Source of the DNA: Rhodobacterales bacterium HKCCA1288 | GTDB lineage: Bacteria > Pseudomonadota > Alphaproteobacteria > Rhodobacterales > Rhodobacteraceae | DNA length: 64,000 nt | NCBI GenBank assembly: GCA_015693905.1 | Contig: CP065161.1 | Coordinates: 62,001 to 126,000 of the forward strand | Reading direction: 5' to 3' | In this document: in pieces, positions 26,146 to 35,608 of the stretch | How positions within the stretch are numbered: the first letter of the stretch is position 1 | Layout: every line of letters starts with the position of its first letter | The notes under the pieces: generated by a model | Told to the model about the DNA's origin: nothing | Database searches by the model: none | Seen by the model: the letters and a program-made list of their open reading frames with translations, nothing else | Program-made: the position numbers and the translations under genes

Positions 26146-27924
26146 ATGCACGCTTTCCGCAGCCATACCTGCGCAGACCTGACTAAGGAAAATGTCGGTC
26201 AAACGATCCGCCTCTCGGGCTGGGTTCATCGGGTGCGCGATCATGGTGGGGTTTTGTTCATTGACCTGCGCGACCATTATGGGATGACACAAGTGCTCTG
26301 TGATCCCGACAGCCCTGTGTTTGCCGAGGTTGAAAAACTGCGTGCGGAATGGTGTATCCGCATTGATGGCGAGGTGAAGGCCCGTGATGCCAGCCTTGTG
26401 AACCCAAAAATTCCTACAGGCGAAATCGAAGTTTTCATTCGGGATCTCGAGGTTCTGGGTGCGGCGAATGAATTGCCCCTGACGGTGTTTGGCTATCAGG
26501 AATATCCTGAGGAAACCCGCCTGCGCTATCGCTATCTCGATTTGCGCCGCGAGGTCATGCAAAAGAATATGACCTTGCGTTCTGATGTTGTGGCCTCAAT
26601 TCGCAAGCGGATGTGGGACAAAGGCTTTCGCGAATTCCAGACCCCAATTATCACGGCCTCTAGCCCTGAGGGCGCGCGCGATTTCCTTGTGCCTTCGCGT
26701 CTGCATCCTGGCAAGTTTTACGCGCTGCCACAGGCACCACAGCAGTTTAAGCAGCTGTTGATGGTGTCGGGCTTTGATAAATATTTCCAAATCGCCCCTT
26801 GTTTCCGCGATGAAGACCCGCGCGCGGATCGCTCGCCGACTGATTTCTATCAGCTCGACATGGAAATGAGCTTTGTTACACAGCAAGATGTGTTTGATAC
26901 GATCCAGCCCGTGCTCAAAGGCCTGTTCGAGGAATTTGGTGGCGGCAAGAAGGTCGATCAAGACTGGCCACTGATTTCCTATAAAGATGCCGCGCTGTGG
27001 TATGGCACCGATAAGCCGGACCTGCGCAACCCGATCAAAATGGAAGTTGTGAGCGAGCATTTCAAAGACTCGGGCTTTGCGATTTTTGCAAAAATCCTCG
27101 AGCAGGACGGCACCGAAGTGCGCGCCATTCCTGCCCCCACAGGCGGCAGCCGCAAATTCTGTGACCGCATGAATTCATGGGCGCAAGGTCAAGGCCTGCC
27201 TGGCATGGGCTATATGTTCTGGCGCGAAGGCGAGGATGGCACGATGGAGGCCGCAGGCCCCTTGGCCAAAAACATTGGCCCTGAACGCACCGAGGCCATC
27301 CGCACGCAATTGGGCCTTGGTGTCGGTGATGCGGTGTTCTTTATGGCAGGCAAGCCCGCGGATTTCGAGGCCGTTGCGGGGCGCGCGCGCACCGAAGTGG
27401 GCCGCGAATTGGGGCTGATTGATGAGAACCGCTTCGCCTTTGCATGGATCGTGGATTTCCCGATGTATGAAAAAGACGAGGAAACGGGCAAAATCGATTT
27501 CAGCCATAACCCGTTCTCGATGCCCCAAGGCGGGATTGACGCACTTGCGGGTGACCCGCTTGAGGTGTTGGGATATCAATATGACCTAGCCTGTAACGGC
27601 TATGAATTGGTGTCGGGTGCGATCCGAAACCACAAGCTTGAGATCATGTTCAAGGCGTTTGAACTTGCAGGCTATGGTGAGGACGAAGTCCGCCGCCGTT
27701 TTGGTGGTATGGTCAATGCGTTCCAATTCGGCGCGCCGCCTCATGGCGGCTGTGCGGCGGGGATTGACCGCATCGTGATGCTCTTGGCGGAAACGGCGAA
27801 TATCCGCGAGGTGATCCTCTTCCCGATGAACCAACGCGCGGAAGATGTGATGATGAATGCACCCTCCGAGCCGATGGCAGATCAGCTGATGGAATTGGGT
27901 CTGCGGGTTTTGCCGCGCGACTGA
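26146..27924 (+). CDS. aspS: aspartyl-tRNA synthetase
   Basis: 592 residues from the ATG at 26146 ([13 protein letters not shown]), preceded by AGGATA; frames further upstream are not family-like. An OB-fold anticodon domain (1-110, [21 protein letters not shown]) is followed by the class II core with motif 2 ([19 protein letters not shown]), the bacterial GAD insertion (about 290-420) and motif 3 ([14 protein letters not shown]). Length fits the bacterial type. It charges tRNA-Asp. It is the only aminoacyl-tRNA synthetase in the window. Confidence 0.97.
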   Translation: MHAFRSHTCADLTKENVGQTIRLSGWVHRVRDHGGVLFIDLRDHYGMTQVLCDPDSPVFAEVEKLRAEWCIRIDGEVKARDASLVNPKIPTGEIEVFIRDLEVLGAANELPLTVFGYQEYPEETRLRYRYLDLRREVMQKNMTLRSDVVASIRKRMWDKGFREFQTPIITASSPEGARDFLVPSRLHPGKFYALPQAPQQFKQLLMVSGFDKYFQIAPCFRDEDPRADRSPTDFYQLDMEMSFVTQQDVFDTIQPVLKGLFEEFGGGKKVDQDWPLISYKDAALWYGTDKPDLRNPIKMEVVSEHFKDSGFAIFAKILEQDGTEVRAIPAPTGGSRKFCDRMNSWAQGQGLPGMGYMFWREGEDGTMEAAGPLAKNIGPERTEAIRTQLGLGVGDAVFFMAGKPADFEAVAGRARTEVGRELGLIDENRFAFAWIVDFPMYEKDEETGKIDFSHNPFSMPQGGIDALAGDPLEVLGYQYDLACNGYELVSGAIRNHKLEIMFKAFELAGYGEDEVRRRFGGMVNAFQFGAPPHGGCAAGIDRIVMLLAETANIREVILFPMNQRAEDVMMNAPSEPMADQLMELGLRVLPRD

Positions 27925-27950
27925 TCCCGTTTCACCCTTGCCAATTTTTG

Positions 27951-27976
27951 CGGCCTCTGCCCTGATGGGCGGGGGC
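27951..27976 (+). terminator. terminator after aspS
   Basis: GGCC-TCT-GCCC hairpin pairing with GGGC-GGG-GGCC and followed by TTTT, between aspS and the acetyltransferase. Confidence 0.6.
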
Positions 27977-28002
27977 CTTTTCGCGTTTTGATGGGGGTTA
28001 CG

Positions 28003-28701
28003 ATGCAGGATTTGTCAAAATATGTGCCGCCCGCGCGGCCCGAATTCCAACAGCGGCAAGGGCGCTATGCGCGACTTGAACGGCTCAGGGCGCATTTGCA
28101 CGCGGATGAGCTGTTCCGGGCCTATGACGGGGCAGAAGAATTGTGGCAGTTTCTGCCCTATGGCCCTTTCATTTCTGCCGCCGCCTATCATCGCTTTTTG
28201 CGCGGCTTTGAGGCGGGCGAAGATCCTGTGTTTTACGCAATCCGCGACATGGCGCGGGGGCAGGTGATGGGCGTGGCCTCTTATTTGCGTATCGCGCCTG
28301 AGAAAGGATCAATTGAATTGGGGCATATATGCCTTGGCCCCGCCTTGCAAAAAAGCCCCGCCGCGACCGAAGCGTTTTTTATGATGATGTCATGGGCCTT
28401 TGATGCGGGGTATCGGCGTTTTGAGTGGAAATGCGATGCGCGCAATATCCCCTCGCGCCGCGCGGCACAGCGTTTGGGGCTGAGTTACGAAGGGGTGTTT
28501 CGCCAAGACAATATCGTCAAAGGCAAAAATCGTGACACCGCATGGTTTGCCGCCATTGATGCGGAATATCCCGCGCTGAAAGAGGCCTTTACCGCATGGC
28601 TTTTGCCGCAGAATTTCGATGCGACAGGGCGCCAGATCGAACGTCTTTCTGACCTGACGGGATTGGTGCGGGTGGCGCGCGACCCCGCGCTTGGCTCATA
28701 G
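28003..28701 (+). CDS. GNAT-family N-acetyltransferase
   Basis: 232 residues from the ATG at 28003 (MQDLSKYVPP). It has the RimJ/RimL-like acetyltransferase layout, with GSIELGHICLGPALQKSPAATEAFFMM (acetyl-CoA binding region) and FEWKCDARNIPSRRAAQRLGL followed by YEGVFRQDNIVKGKNRDTAWFA, the usual ending of this subfamily. The substrate is not evident; relatives acetylate protein N-termini or small amines. The 3' end overlaps the convergent response-regulator gene by 6 bases. Confidence 0.8.
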   Translation: MQDLSKYVPPARPEFQQRQGRYARLERLRAHLHADELFRAYDGAEELWQFLPYGPFISAAAYHRFLRGFEAGEDPVFYAIRDMARGQVMGVASYLRIAPEKGSIELGHICLGPALQKSPAATEAFFMMMSWAFDAGYRRFEWKCDARNIPSRRAAQRLGLSYEGVFRQDNIVKGKNRDTAWFAAIDAEYPALKEAFTAWLLPQNFDATGRQIERLSDLTGLVRVARDPALGS

Positions 28702-29400
28702 TCGTGGGCTGATTTCCGCGATTTTTTGTGTCAGCGCATGGCGCAGCGCCGCGCGGGTGTCGCGCATCAGACCGCGCGCGGCTTCGGCCAATTCACGATC
28801 GCCCGCCTCCTGCGCGATGCCCATCAAGAAGGGGCGCAGATAGGGCAGGGGTGGGTCGGGCTGATCCAAGAGATCAATCGCATGGGTCAAATCCTCGCGA
28901 TAGGCGATGGGGTCAGGGATCACGGTGTCGCCTGCCACAGCATGGGGGGTTTTGGGGGCCAAATCGGGGGGCAAATGGCGCAAGATTGTTTCTTGGAAAT
29001 GCGCGAGGGTTTCGATGGGTTTGGCTAAAAACCCATCGGCACCTGCGGCCTTTGCCTCGGCGGCGCTGTCATGGGGATCAGCGGCGGAACAGGCCAAGAT
29101 CACGGGCAAGCGGGGGCTTGCCATGGCCAAATCTTGGATCAAATCCAAGCCAGACCCATCTGGTAGACCGAGGTCGATAATGGCCACGCTGGGGCGATAG
29201 ACCTGCAGGTGACGCCGCGCGGAGGACAGGCAATCGGCCCGCCTGATCCGCGCGCCCGAACGCAGGCTCAGCAATCGCAGCGATTCCGAGGCGTATCGGC
29301 TATCCTCAACGATTAAAATGGTCAGCCCCATCAGCGGATTTAGCGCCTGCATTTTCGCCTGACGGGTTGGCGGCAATTTGAACTCATCCATTTCAGGCAC
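28696..29400 (-). CDS. response regulator with receiver domain only
   Basis: 234 residues. The receiver (about 25-145) has LIVEDS, phospho-acceptor Asp 76 (AIIDLGLPDGSG) and Lys in LAKPIE. The C-terminal 85 residues are helical and show no DNA-binding or enzyme motif; they could be a degenerate histidine-phosphotransfer-like bundle, but no typical HxxKG motif is seen. No histidine kinase is adjacent, so the partner is unknown. The start could also be at an internal ATG nearer the receiver. Confidence 0.8.
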   Translation of the reverse strand: MPEMDEFKLPPTRQAKMQALNPLMGLTILIVEDSRYASESLRLLSLRSGARIRRADCLSSARRHLQVYRPSVAIIDLGLPDGSGLDLIQDLAMASPRLPVILACSAADPHDSAAEAKAAGADGFLAKPIETLAHFQETILRHLPPDLAPKTPHAVAGDTVIPDPIAYREDLTHAIDLLDQPDPPLPYLRPFLMGIAQEAGDRELAEAARGLMRDTRAALRHALTQKIAEISPRL

Positions 29401-29529
29401 CTCGAATTTGTGATTCCCTTCCTCGATTACAGCCTGTCGCGGTTACCGAAGGGTAAACGGGGCGCGACCACACGCCTCTTGCCCACAGGATTTTGCGCAG
29501 GCATATCGTGGGGCGAGTGACCCAAGGAG

Positions 29530-29940
29530 ATGAAAATGATCGGTAGATTGAACCATGTGGCCATTGCTGTGCCTGATCTCGAGGCCGCATCAGCGCAATA
29601 TCGTGATACGCTTGGCGCAAAAGTTGGCGCGCCGCAGGATGAACCCGATCACGGGGTGACGGTGGTCTTCATCGAATTGCCCAATACCAAGATCGAGTTG
29701 CTCTACCCTTTGGGTGAAAATTCCCCCATCGCGGGCTTTCTTGAGAAAAACCCCTCAGGCGGCATTCACCATATTTGCTACGAGGTCGAAGATATTTTGG
29801 CGGCGCGCGATAAGCTTCAGGCCAGTGGCGCGCGCGTTTTGGGCACGGGGGAGCCGAAAATTGGGGCACATGGCAAGCCCGTGTTATTCCTCCACCCCAA
29901 AGATTTCACAGGCACATTGGTTGAATTGGAGCAGGTCTAA
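29530..29940 (+). CDS. mce: methylmalonyl-CoA epimerase
   Basis: 136 residues, a vicinal-oxygen-chelate (glyoxalase-like) fold. LNHVAIAVPDL and GGIHHICYEVEDI carry the metal-binding His residues, and HPKDFTGTLVELEQV ends with the metal-binding Glu. It interconverts (R)- and (S)-methylmalonyl-CoA in propionyl-CoA breakdown. A strong ribosome site (AAGGAGATG) precedes it. The stop overlaps the start of the DUF1467 gene, an arrangement common in alphaproteobacteria. Confidence 0.93.
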   Translation: MKMIGRLNHVAIAVPDLEAASAQYRDTLGAKVGAPQDEPDHGVTVVFIELPNTKIELLYPLGENSPIAGFLEKNPSGGIHHICYEVEDILAARDKLQASGARVLGTGEPKIGAHGKPVLFLHPKDFTGTLVELEQV

Positions 29941-30227
29941 TGGGTATTGTCACAGGCCTCGTGGTTTATGCGATTGTATGGTTCATGTCGCTGTTTCTGA
30001 CCTTGCCGTTTTTCGTGCGCACCCAAGGGGATGAGGGCGAGGCCGCGCGCGGCACATCGCAATCTGCCCCCGCCTCAAGCTTTAACCTGCGCCGCAACCT
30101 GTTGATCAATACAGCCATTGCCACGCTGATCTGGGCCGTGATCGCGGGTATCATTTTATCGGGTCGTGTCTCTATCGAAGATATTAACCTCTTTGCCCTC
30201 TTTGGCATGGGCGACAGCGCTTATTGA
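29940..30227 (+). CDS. DUF1467 family membrane protein
   Basis: 95 residues with two transmembrane helices (residues 1-25 and about 57-80) and a charged loop between. It fits the DUF1467 family, commonly encoded right after methylmalonyl-CoA epimerase. Function is unknown. It overlaps the epimerase stop by one base and the convergent EI24/CysZ-type gene by 7 bases. Confidence 0.8.
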   Translation: MGIVTGLVVYAIVWFMSLFLTLPFFVRTQGDEGEAARGTSQSAPASSFNLRRNLLINTAIATLIWAVIAGIILSGRVSIEDINLFALFGMGDSAY

Positions 30228-30922
30228 CGCGCCCCCGTCAGGCCCACCCGATGGGCCATATGGGTAAAGGTCGCAGCCCCCAATATGGGCACGATGAGGT
30301 TCAAGATTGGCACGCTTAAGGGGAGTGCCATCATGACCCCGCCTGCAAAAAATGTCAGGCGATTTTTGCGCCGAAATTCAATCGCCGATACGCGATCGAG
30401 GCGGCGCTGTGCCACCATCTGCGAATATTCACGCCCCAAGAGAAACCCGTTCAACCCCCAGAATACAAAGGGGGCGAAGGGCGTGAAATAAAGAACCAAG
30501 GCCAATGTGTTGGCCAATAGGATCACGCCCAAGAATCGTAGGCTGTCACCGATGGCTTCGGCCAATTTCACATGGCGGGCGGGCGGCAGCTGGGGGTAAT
30601 GTTCTGCTTCAACCGCATCTGCGATTTCGTCTAAGAAAAACCCCGTAAAGGCCGAGGCCACAGGCACCATCATCACCGATGACAGCAAGATCAAAAATGG
30701 CACGGCCGCCCATGAGAGTGCCGCCCCAAAGAAACTGATTGTGCCAATCCAAGGCAGGGTGATTGCATCAGGCAAGAGCCATCCCAAAAAGATCAGAACC
30801 GCCGCTGAGATCGCAACCAGCAATGCAATGGTCAACGCCACGCCAATCAACAAAACGCGCAAAAAGCGCCTGTCGCGGAATTGCAAAACGGATTTTAGGA
30901 AATCAGCAAGTAATGCGGCCAT
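30221..30922 (-). CDS. EI24/CysZ-type membrane protein
   Basis: 233 residues with about four to five hydrophobic helices. The sequence around VMMVPVASAFTGFFLDEIADAVE and PFAPFVFWGLNGFLLGREY is typical of EI24-domain proteins, the family of the sulfate transporter CysZ. A sulfate-uptake role is possible but there are no sulfur genes nearby. Inner-membrane location. Confidence 0.78.
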   Translation of the reverse strand: MAALLADFLKSVLQFRDRRFLRVLLIGVALTIALLVAISAAVLIFLGWLLPDAITLPWIGTISFFGAALSWAAVPFLILLSSVMMVPVASAFTGFFLDEIADAVEAEHYPQLPPARHVKLAEAIGDSLRFLGVILLANTLALVLYFTPFAPFVFWGLNGFLLGREYSQMVAQRRLDRVSAIEFRRKNRLTFFAGGVMMALPLSVPILNLIVPILGAATFTHMAHRVGLTGARQ

Positions 30923-31000
30923 GTTGAGATGGCTCCTTTTGGGGCAGGTCTGTTCTTAGGTGGGGCAGGCCCCATCATGGCGCAAGGGCAAGGTCACGCC

Positions 31001-31594
31001 CTAATCGCGATATGTGACGATATCGCCCATCTCGGGGCGGGGGCGTTCTGGGGCCTTGGCGCTTGGCGTTCCAAGATGAATGAACCCTGCCACGAATTGC
31101 GGCGCAGTAATGCCATAGGCACGGGATAAAAATTCGGGATCAAAGGCCATCCAACCGCTCAGCCAATTTGCGCCAAACCCGTGGGCCATCGCGGCATGCA
31201 TCATTTCAAGACAAACCGCACCTGCCGACAGTTGCTGTTCCAAGAGGGGGATTGCATCATGCGCAACGGGGTGAGACAGAACCGCGACCACAAGAGGGGA
31301 TTGGTCAAATGCCGCGGCGGATTTTTCGACCTTTTCGGGCACGCGGCCTGCGCCATGGCCCAATTCGCGGGTGAGCGCGGCCAAGCCCGCACGGCTTTCT
31401 GGCCCGTGCACAACGATGCGCCACGGGGCCAATTTTCCGTGATCTGGCACCCGCATCGCGGATGTGAGGATATCTTCCAACACCGCCCCTTCAGGCGCGG
31501 GGGCATTGAGAAGCTGCGCAGGGGTAGATCTGCGCAGGCGCAAAAATTCAGCCAATTCTGGCCAATGCGGGGGCTGATAGGGGGCGTCCGTCAT
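31001..31594 (-). CDS. nitroreductase family protein
   Basis: 197 residues with the flavin-binding nitroreductase fold: LRLRRSTPAQ at the start (Arg residues contacting FMN phosphate), AMRVPDHGKLAPWRIVV and GFIHLGTPSAKAPERPRP at the end. It resembles the YdjA-type short nitroreductases. The ATG at 31594 overlaps the topA stop (ATGA), so it is translated as the second gene of the topA transcript. The physiological substrate is unknown. Confidence 0.85.
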   Translation of the reverse strand: MTDAPYQPPHWPELAEFLRLRRSTPAQLLNAPAPEGAVLEDILTSAMRVPDHGKLAPWRIVVHGPESRAGLAALTRELGHGAGRVPEKVEKSAAAFDQSPLVVAVLSHPVAHDAIPLLEQQLSAGAVCLEMMHAAMAHGFGANWLSGWMAFDPEFLSRAYGITAPQFVAGFIHLGTPSAKAPERPRPEMGDIVTYRD

Positions 31595-34272
31595 GATTTT
31601 TTTGCCGCAGCTTTTTTCGGGGCTGCCTTCTTTTTGGCAGCGGCTTTAGGCGCGGCTTTCTTGGCGGCGGTCTTGCGCGGGGTTTTCCCGCCTTTGGCGG
31701 CCTTGGCCGCGATCAGCGCCAAGGCCTCCTCCATCGTGACGGCTTCGGGTTCGGTACCCTTGGGCAGGGTCGCATTGATTTTGGCCCATTTCACATATGG
31801 CCCATAGCGGCCATTCATCACCTGAACCGCGCCGCCATCAGGATGCTCGCCCAACTCTTTGAGAGGGGCGGCCGTGGCCCCACGGCCTGCACCGCGCGAG
31901 GCGGCCTTGGCGGCCAAAACCTCAACCGCGCGGTTCATGCCGATCTCGAACACCTCATCCACCTCGGGCAGGTTGGCGTAAAGGCTGCCATGTTTGACAT
32001 AAGGCCCGTAACGGCCAATGCCTGCCTCGACCAAAACGCCATCCTCAGGATGCGCACCAATCGCGCGAGGCAATGACAAGAGGCGCAGCCCTTTCTCCAA
32101 ATCCATGGCCGCAGGGGGCCATGTTTTGGGCAGTGAGGCGCGCGGAGGTTTGGGGCTGTCTTCGGTCGCTTCGCCCAATTGAACATAAGGGCCAAACCGC
32201 CCTGCTTTCAGCCAAACGGCCTGTCCGCTTTCGGGTTCGACCCCCAGCATTTTATCACCCTCGCTTTCCTCGCCATTGGGGGCGAGGGGGCGGGTATAGC
32301 GACATTCAGGGTAATTGGAGCAGCCGATAAACGCCCCGCCAGAGCGCGCTGTGCGCAAGGATAGACGCCCTTCACCACATGCCTGACATTGGCGTGGATC
32401 ACCACCATCGGGGCGCTGTGGGAAGAGGTGCGGTTCCAACACCTCGTTGATTTTTTCCAAAACATCGGTGATCCGCAACTCGGCGGTTTCATCGACCGCC
32501 GCCTTGAAATCGCGCCAGAAACGGGTCAGCAAATCGCGCCAATCGCGCTCGCCTGCACTGACCTCATCCAGTTGGTTTTCCAAATCCGCGGTGAAATCAT
32601 AGCCCACATATTTTTGGAAATAATTGCTGAGGAATATGGTGACTAAGCGCCCCTTATCCTCGGGGATCAGGCGCCCCTTATCTTTGAGCACATAGCCGCG
32701 ATCTTGGATCGTGGTGACGATAGAGGCATAGGTGGACGGGCGGCCAATGCCCAATTCTTCCATGCGCTTGACCAAGGTGGCCTCGGTGTAGCGGGGTGGC
32801 GGTTGGGTAAAGTGACGCTGTCCAAACACCGCGCCTGAAGTGTCGATGATGCCCCCTTCCGAAAGGCGCAAGCCGCCGCTTTCACTGGCTGTGGCCCCAT
32901 CCAAGGCCTTGGTGAAATCACCCATCAAACTGCTTTGATCAAAGTCAAGCTTGTCGCCAACCGCCATATTGGGCAGGCGATTTGCGTCTTCCTCATCGCT
33001 GTCATCACGCCCTTCGACATAAACCTTGAGGAAACCCTCAAACTGGATGACCTGACCGCTTGCGCGCAGCACGACATTCTCATCGCTTGAGGAAATATCA
33101 ACCGTGGTGCGCTCGAGGCGGGCGGCCTCCATCTGGCTTGCGATGGTGCGTTTCCAGATCAGTTCATAGAGTTTTTTCTGATCCGCATCCGTGATGCGCA
33201 GCTTTTCTGGCCCCATGGACATATCGGTGGGGCGGATACATTCATGCGCCTCTTGGGCGTTTTTGGCCTTGTTCTTATACATCCGTGGGGATTTTGGCAG
33301 GAAGTCTTCGCCAAATCGTGCGCGGATTGTGTCGCGGGCGGACATCACCGCCTCGGGGGCCATGTCGATCCCGTCTGTTCGCATATAGGTGATATGCCCC
33401 GCCTCATAGAGGCGCTGTGCCGCGCTCATGGTTTGGCGCGCGCCCATCCCAAATTTGCGGCTGGCCTCTTGTTGCAGGGTCGAGGTCATAAAGGGCGGGC
33501 TTGGATTGCGGGTGGCAGGTTTCGCCTCGACACTGGTCACAGTGAGCGCGCGGCTTGCTACCGCGCTGACCGCCATCTGGGTCGAGGATTGCGTGGCCAA
33601 GTCGAATTTATCCAACTTCTTGCCCCCAAAATGGGTCAAGCGCGCCTCAAACCCCTGTCCGCGCGGCGTCACAAGGCCCGCGCGCACTGACCAATATTCT
33701 TGGGCGCGGAACGCCTCGATTTCCATTTCGCGCTCAACGATCAGACGCAGGCAGACGGATTGCACACGGCCTGCTGATTTTGATCCGGGCAATTTGCGCC
33801 ACAAAACGGGGCTAAGGGTGAACCCCACCAAATAATCCAACGCTCGCCGTGCCAAATAGGCATCGACCAATTCCATATCGACCTCGCGCGGGGCCTCCAT
33901 CGCTTGGGTCACAGCGGTTTTCGTGATTGCGTTGAACACAACACGGCGCACGGGCGTGTCTTTCTTAAGTGCCTTTTTCTGCGTCAACGCCTCAAGCAAG
34001 TGCCAAGAAATCGCTTCACCCTCGCGGTCAGGGTCGGTGGCAAGGATCAAATCGGGGTCAGATTTCAGCGCATCGACAATCGCCTTGATGTGCTTTTTGC
34101 TATCTGTGGCGACCTCCCATTTCATCTCAAACCCTGCGTCAGGATCGACTGAGCCATCCTTGGGGGGCAGGTCGCGCACATGGCCGTAGGAGGCCAAAAC
34201 TGTATAATTCGCGCCCAGATATTTATTGATCGTCTTGGCCTTGGCGGGCGATTCGACAACGACAACGGGCAT
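31591..34272 (-). CDS. topA: DNA topoisomerase I
   Basis: 893 residues from the ATG at 34272 (MPVVVVESPAKAKTINKYLG); a TTG three codons earlier is less likely. The TOPRIM domain is at the N-terminus, the catalytic Tyr in AGHITYMRTDG, and a four-Cys zinc finger in CQACGEGRLSLR..CSNYPEC. The C-terminus has repeats of the kind GRFGPYVQLG/GRYGPYVKHG and ends in a Lys/Ala-rich tail of about 40 residues, likely a nonspecific DNA-binding extension. It relaxes negative supercoils. dprA lies upstream on the same strand. Confidence 0.97.
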   Translation of the reverse strand: MPVVVVESPAKAKTINKYLGANYTVLASYGHVRDLPPKDGSVDPDAGFEMKWEVATDSKKHIKAIVDALKSDPDLILATDPDREGEAISWHLLEALTQKKALKKDTPVRRVVFNAITKTAVTQAMEAPREVDMELVDAYLARRALDYLVGFTLSPVLWRKLPGSKSAGRVQSVCLRLIVEREMEIEAFRAQEYWSVRAGLVTPRGQGFEARLTHFGGKKLDKFDLATQSSTQMAVSAVASRALTVTSVEAKPATRNPSPPFMTSTLQQEASRKFGMGARQTMSAAQRLYEAGHITYMRTDGIDMAPEAVMSARDTIRARFGEDFLPKSPRMYKNKAKNAQEAHECIRPTDMSMGPEKLRITDADQKKLYELIWKRTIASQMEAARLERTTVDISSSDENVVLRASGQVIQFEGFLKVYVEGRDDSDEEDANRLPNMAVGDKLDFDQSSLMGDFTKALDGATASESGGLRLSEGGIIDTSGAVFGQRHFTQPPPRYTEATLVKRMEELGIGRPSTYASIVTTIQDRGYVLKDKGRLIPEDKGRLVTIFLSNYFQKYVGYDFTADLENQLDEVSAGERDWRDLLTRFWRDFKAAVDETAELRITDVLEKINEVLEPHLFPQRPDGGDPRQCQACGEGRLSLRTARSGGAFIGCSNYPECRYTRPLAPNGEESEGDKMLGVEPESGQAVWLKAGRFGPYVQLGEATEDSPKPPRASLPKTWPPAAMDLEKGLRLLSLPRAIGAHPEDGVLVEAGIGRYGPYVKHGSLYANLPEVDEVFEIGMNRAVEVLAAKAASRGAGRGATAAPLKELGEHPDGGAVQVMNGRYGPYVKWAKINATLPKGTEPEAVTMEEALALIAAKAAKGGKTPRKTAAKKAAPKAAAKKKAAPKKAAAKKS

Positions 34273-34386
34273 GAGTGGCAACCTAACTTTTTATGGAAAT
34301 GTAATCGGTCTTAGGTCGCGCAACATTTGGTCTTGTGCAGGGTTTGTCAATGCACCCCTGTCACAATCACCCTATTTTTGTGGCAT

Positions 34387-35562
34387 CTAGGCTGCGGTTT
34401 GGTGTCTCTGTGCGGCAGGTTCTGCGGCGCTATGATCACTGCGCGCCACCATGCCGCCTGCGCTGCGGGTGATCTCACCTGCAAGCTCCAACTCGGTCAA
34501 ATGGCGGGCGAGATCGGCGCTGGGCATTGCGCTCACACGCGCCAGATGATCCTCGCTGACCGCGCCTGCGCCGATGAACGACAGGATCATTGCGTGGGGG
34601 CTGTCGTGATGGGTGATGTCGCGCGCTGCTGCAGGGTCGGGCGGCTCTGCGCTGGCAGGGGCGGGGGCAAAAGCCCCGTCCAGATCAAGCGCCACGAGGA
34701 CATCGCGGGCCTCGCGGATGAGATGCGCCCCTTCGCGCAGCAAAAGATTACACCCCGATGCGCGGGTGTCGAGCGGATGCCCAGGCACGGCCATCACCTC
34801 GCGCCCCTGTTCAGCGGCCATACGCGCGGTGATCATCGACCCTGATCTTAATGCGGCCTCAATCACCACAATGCCCCGCGATAGCCCTGAAATGATGCGA
34901 TTACGCCTTGGGAAATGGCGCGCTTGGGGCGCGCGGCCCATCGGCATCTCAGACAGGCGCAAACCGATTTGCGCCGCAAGTTTGGCGTTTTCGGGCGGAT
35001 AGATCACATCCACCCCGCCTGCCATGACCGCGACCGTGCCTGTGCTGAGGCTTGCGTGATGCACGGCTGTATCAATGCCGCGGGCAAGGCCTGAGGCGGT
35101 CACAATCCCCGCTTGGCCCAAGTCGCGTGCCACCGCGCGCGCCATCCGCAACCCAAGCGCTGACGCATTGCGCGTGCCCACCATGCCGACCATTGGGCGG
35201 GTGAGCAGGTCAAGATCGCCAATGGCCCACAGAAAAGGCGGGGCATCGGACAGTGCGGCGAGGGTTGCAGGATAGGCCGCCTCACCCAGAAACAGGGCGC
35301 GGGCCGCACAGCTTTGCGCTGCGCGAATTTCGGCCTGTGCCGCAGATTTGGAATAGACCGCATAGCCTGACACACCCGCCTTGGCCGCAATCTGTGGCAG
35401 GGCCGCCAAGGCATCGGCCCCCGATCCATATTCGGCAATCAATCGGCGATAGGTCACTGGCCCAACTTTTGGCGAGCGGATCAACCGCAGCCGCGCCAAG
35501 CGTTCGGCCGTGTCATCGGACGGTGCAGGGAGAGGGGCAGAAGGGGCGGCATGATCTGTCAT
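34387..35562 (-). CDS. dprA: DNA-processing protein DprA
   Basis: 391 residues. An N-terminal helical SAM-like region (20-75) precedes the Rossmann-like DprA core with MVGTRNASALGLRMA, ASGLARGIDTAVHHASL, GGVDVIYPPEN and PRRNRIISGLSRGIVVIEA, and a C-terminal winged-helix (DprA-WH, residues 310-375). It loads RecA on incoming single-stranded DNA in transformation. It sits between tldD and topA on the same strand, a common alphaproteobacterial order. Confidence 0.95.
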   Translation of the reverse strand: MTDHAAPSAPLPAPSDDTAERLARLRLIRSPKVGPVTYRRLIAEYGSGADALAALPQIAAKAGVSGYAVYSKSAAQAEIRAAQSCAARALFLGEAAYPATLAALSDAPPFLWAIGDLDLLTRPMVGMVGTRNASALGLRMARAVARDLGQAGIVTASGLARGIDTAVHHASLSTGTVAVMAGGVDVIYPPENAKLAAQIGLRLSEMPMGRAPQARHFPRRNRIISGLSRGIVVIEAALRSGSMITARMAAEQGREVMAVPGHPLDTRASGCNLLLREGAHLIREARDVLVALDLDGAFAPAPASAEPPDPAAARDITHHDSPHAMILSFIGAGAVSEDHLARVSAMPSADLARHLTELELAGEITRSAGGMVARSDHSAAEPAAQRHQTAA

Positions 35563-35608
35563 GCCGCAACCCTAGACGCAGCTTGGTTGAGAAGGCGTTA
35601 ATGCAGGA

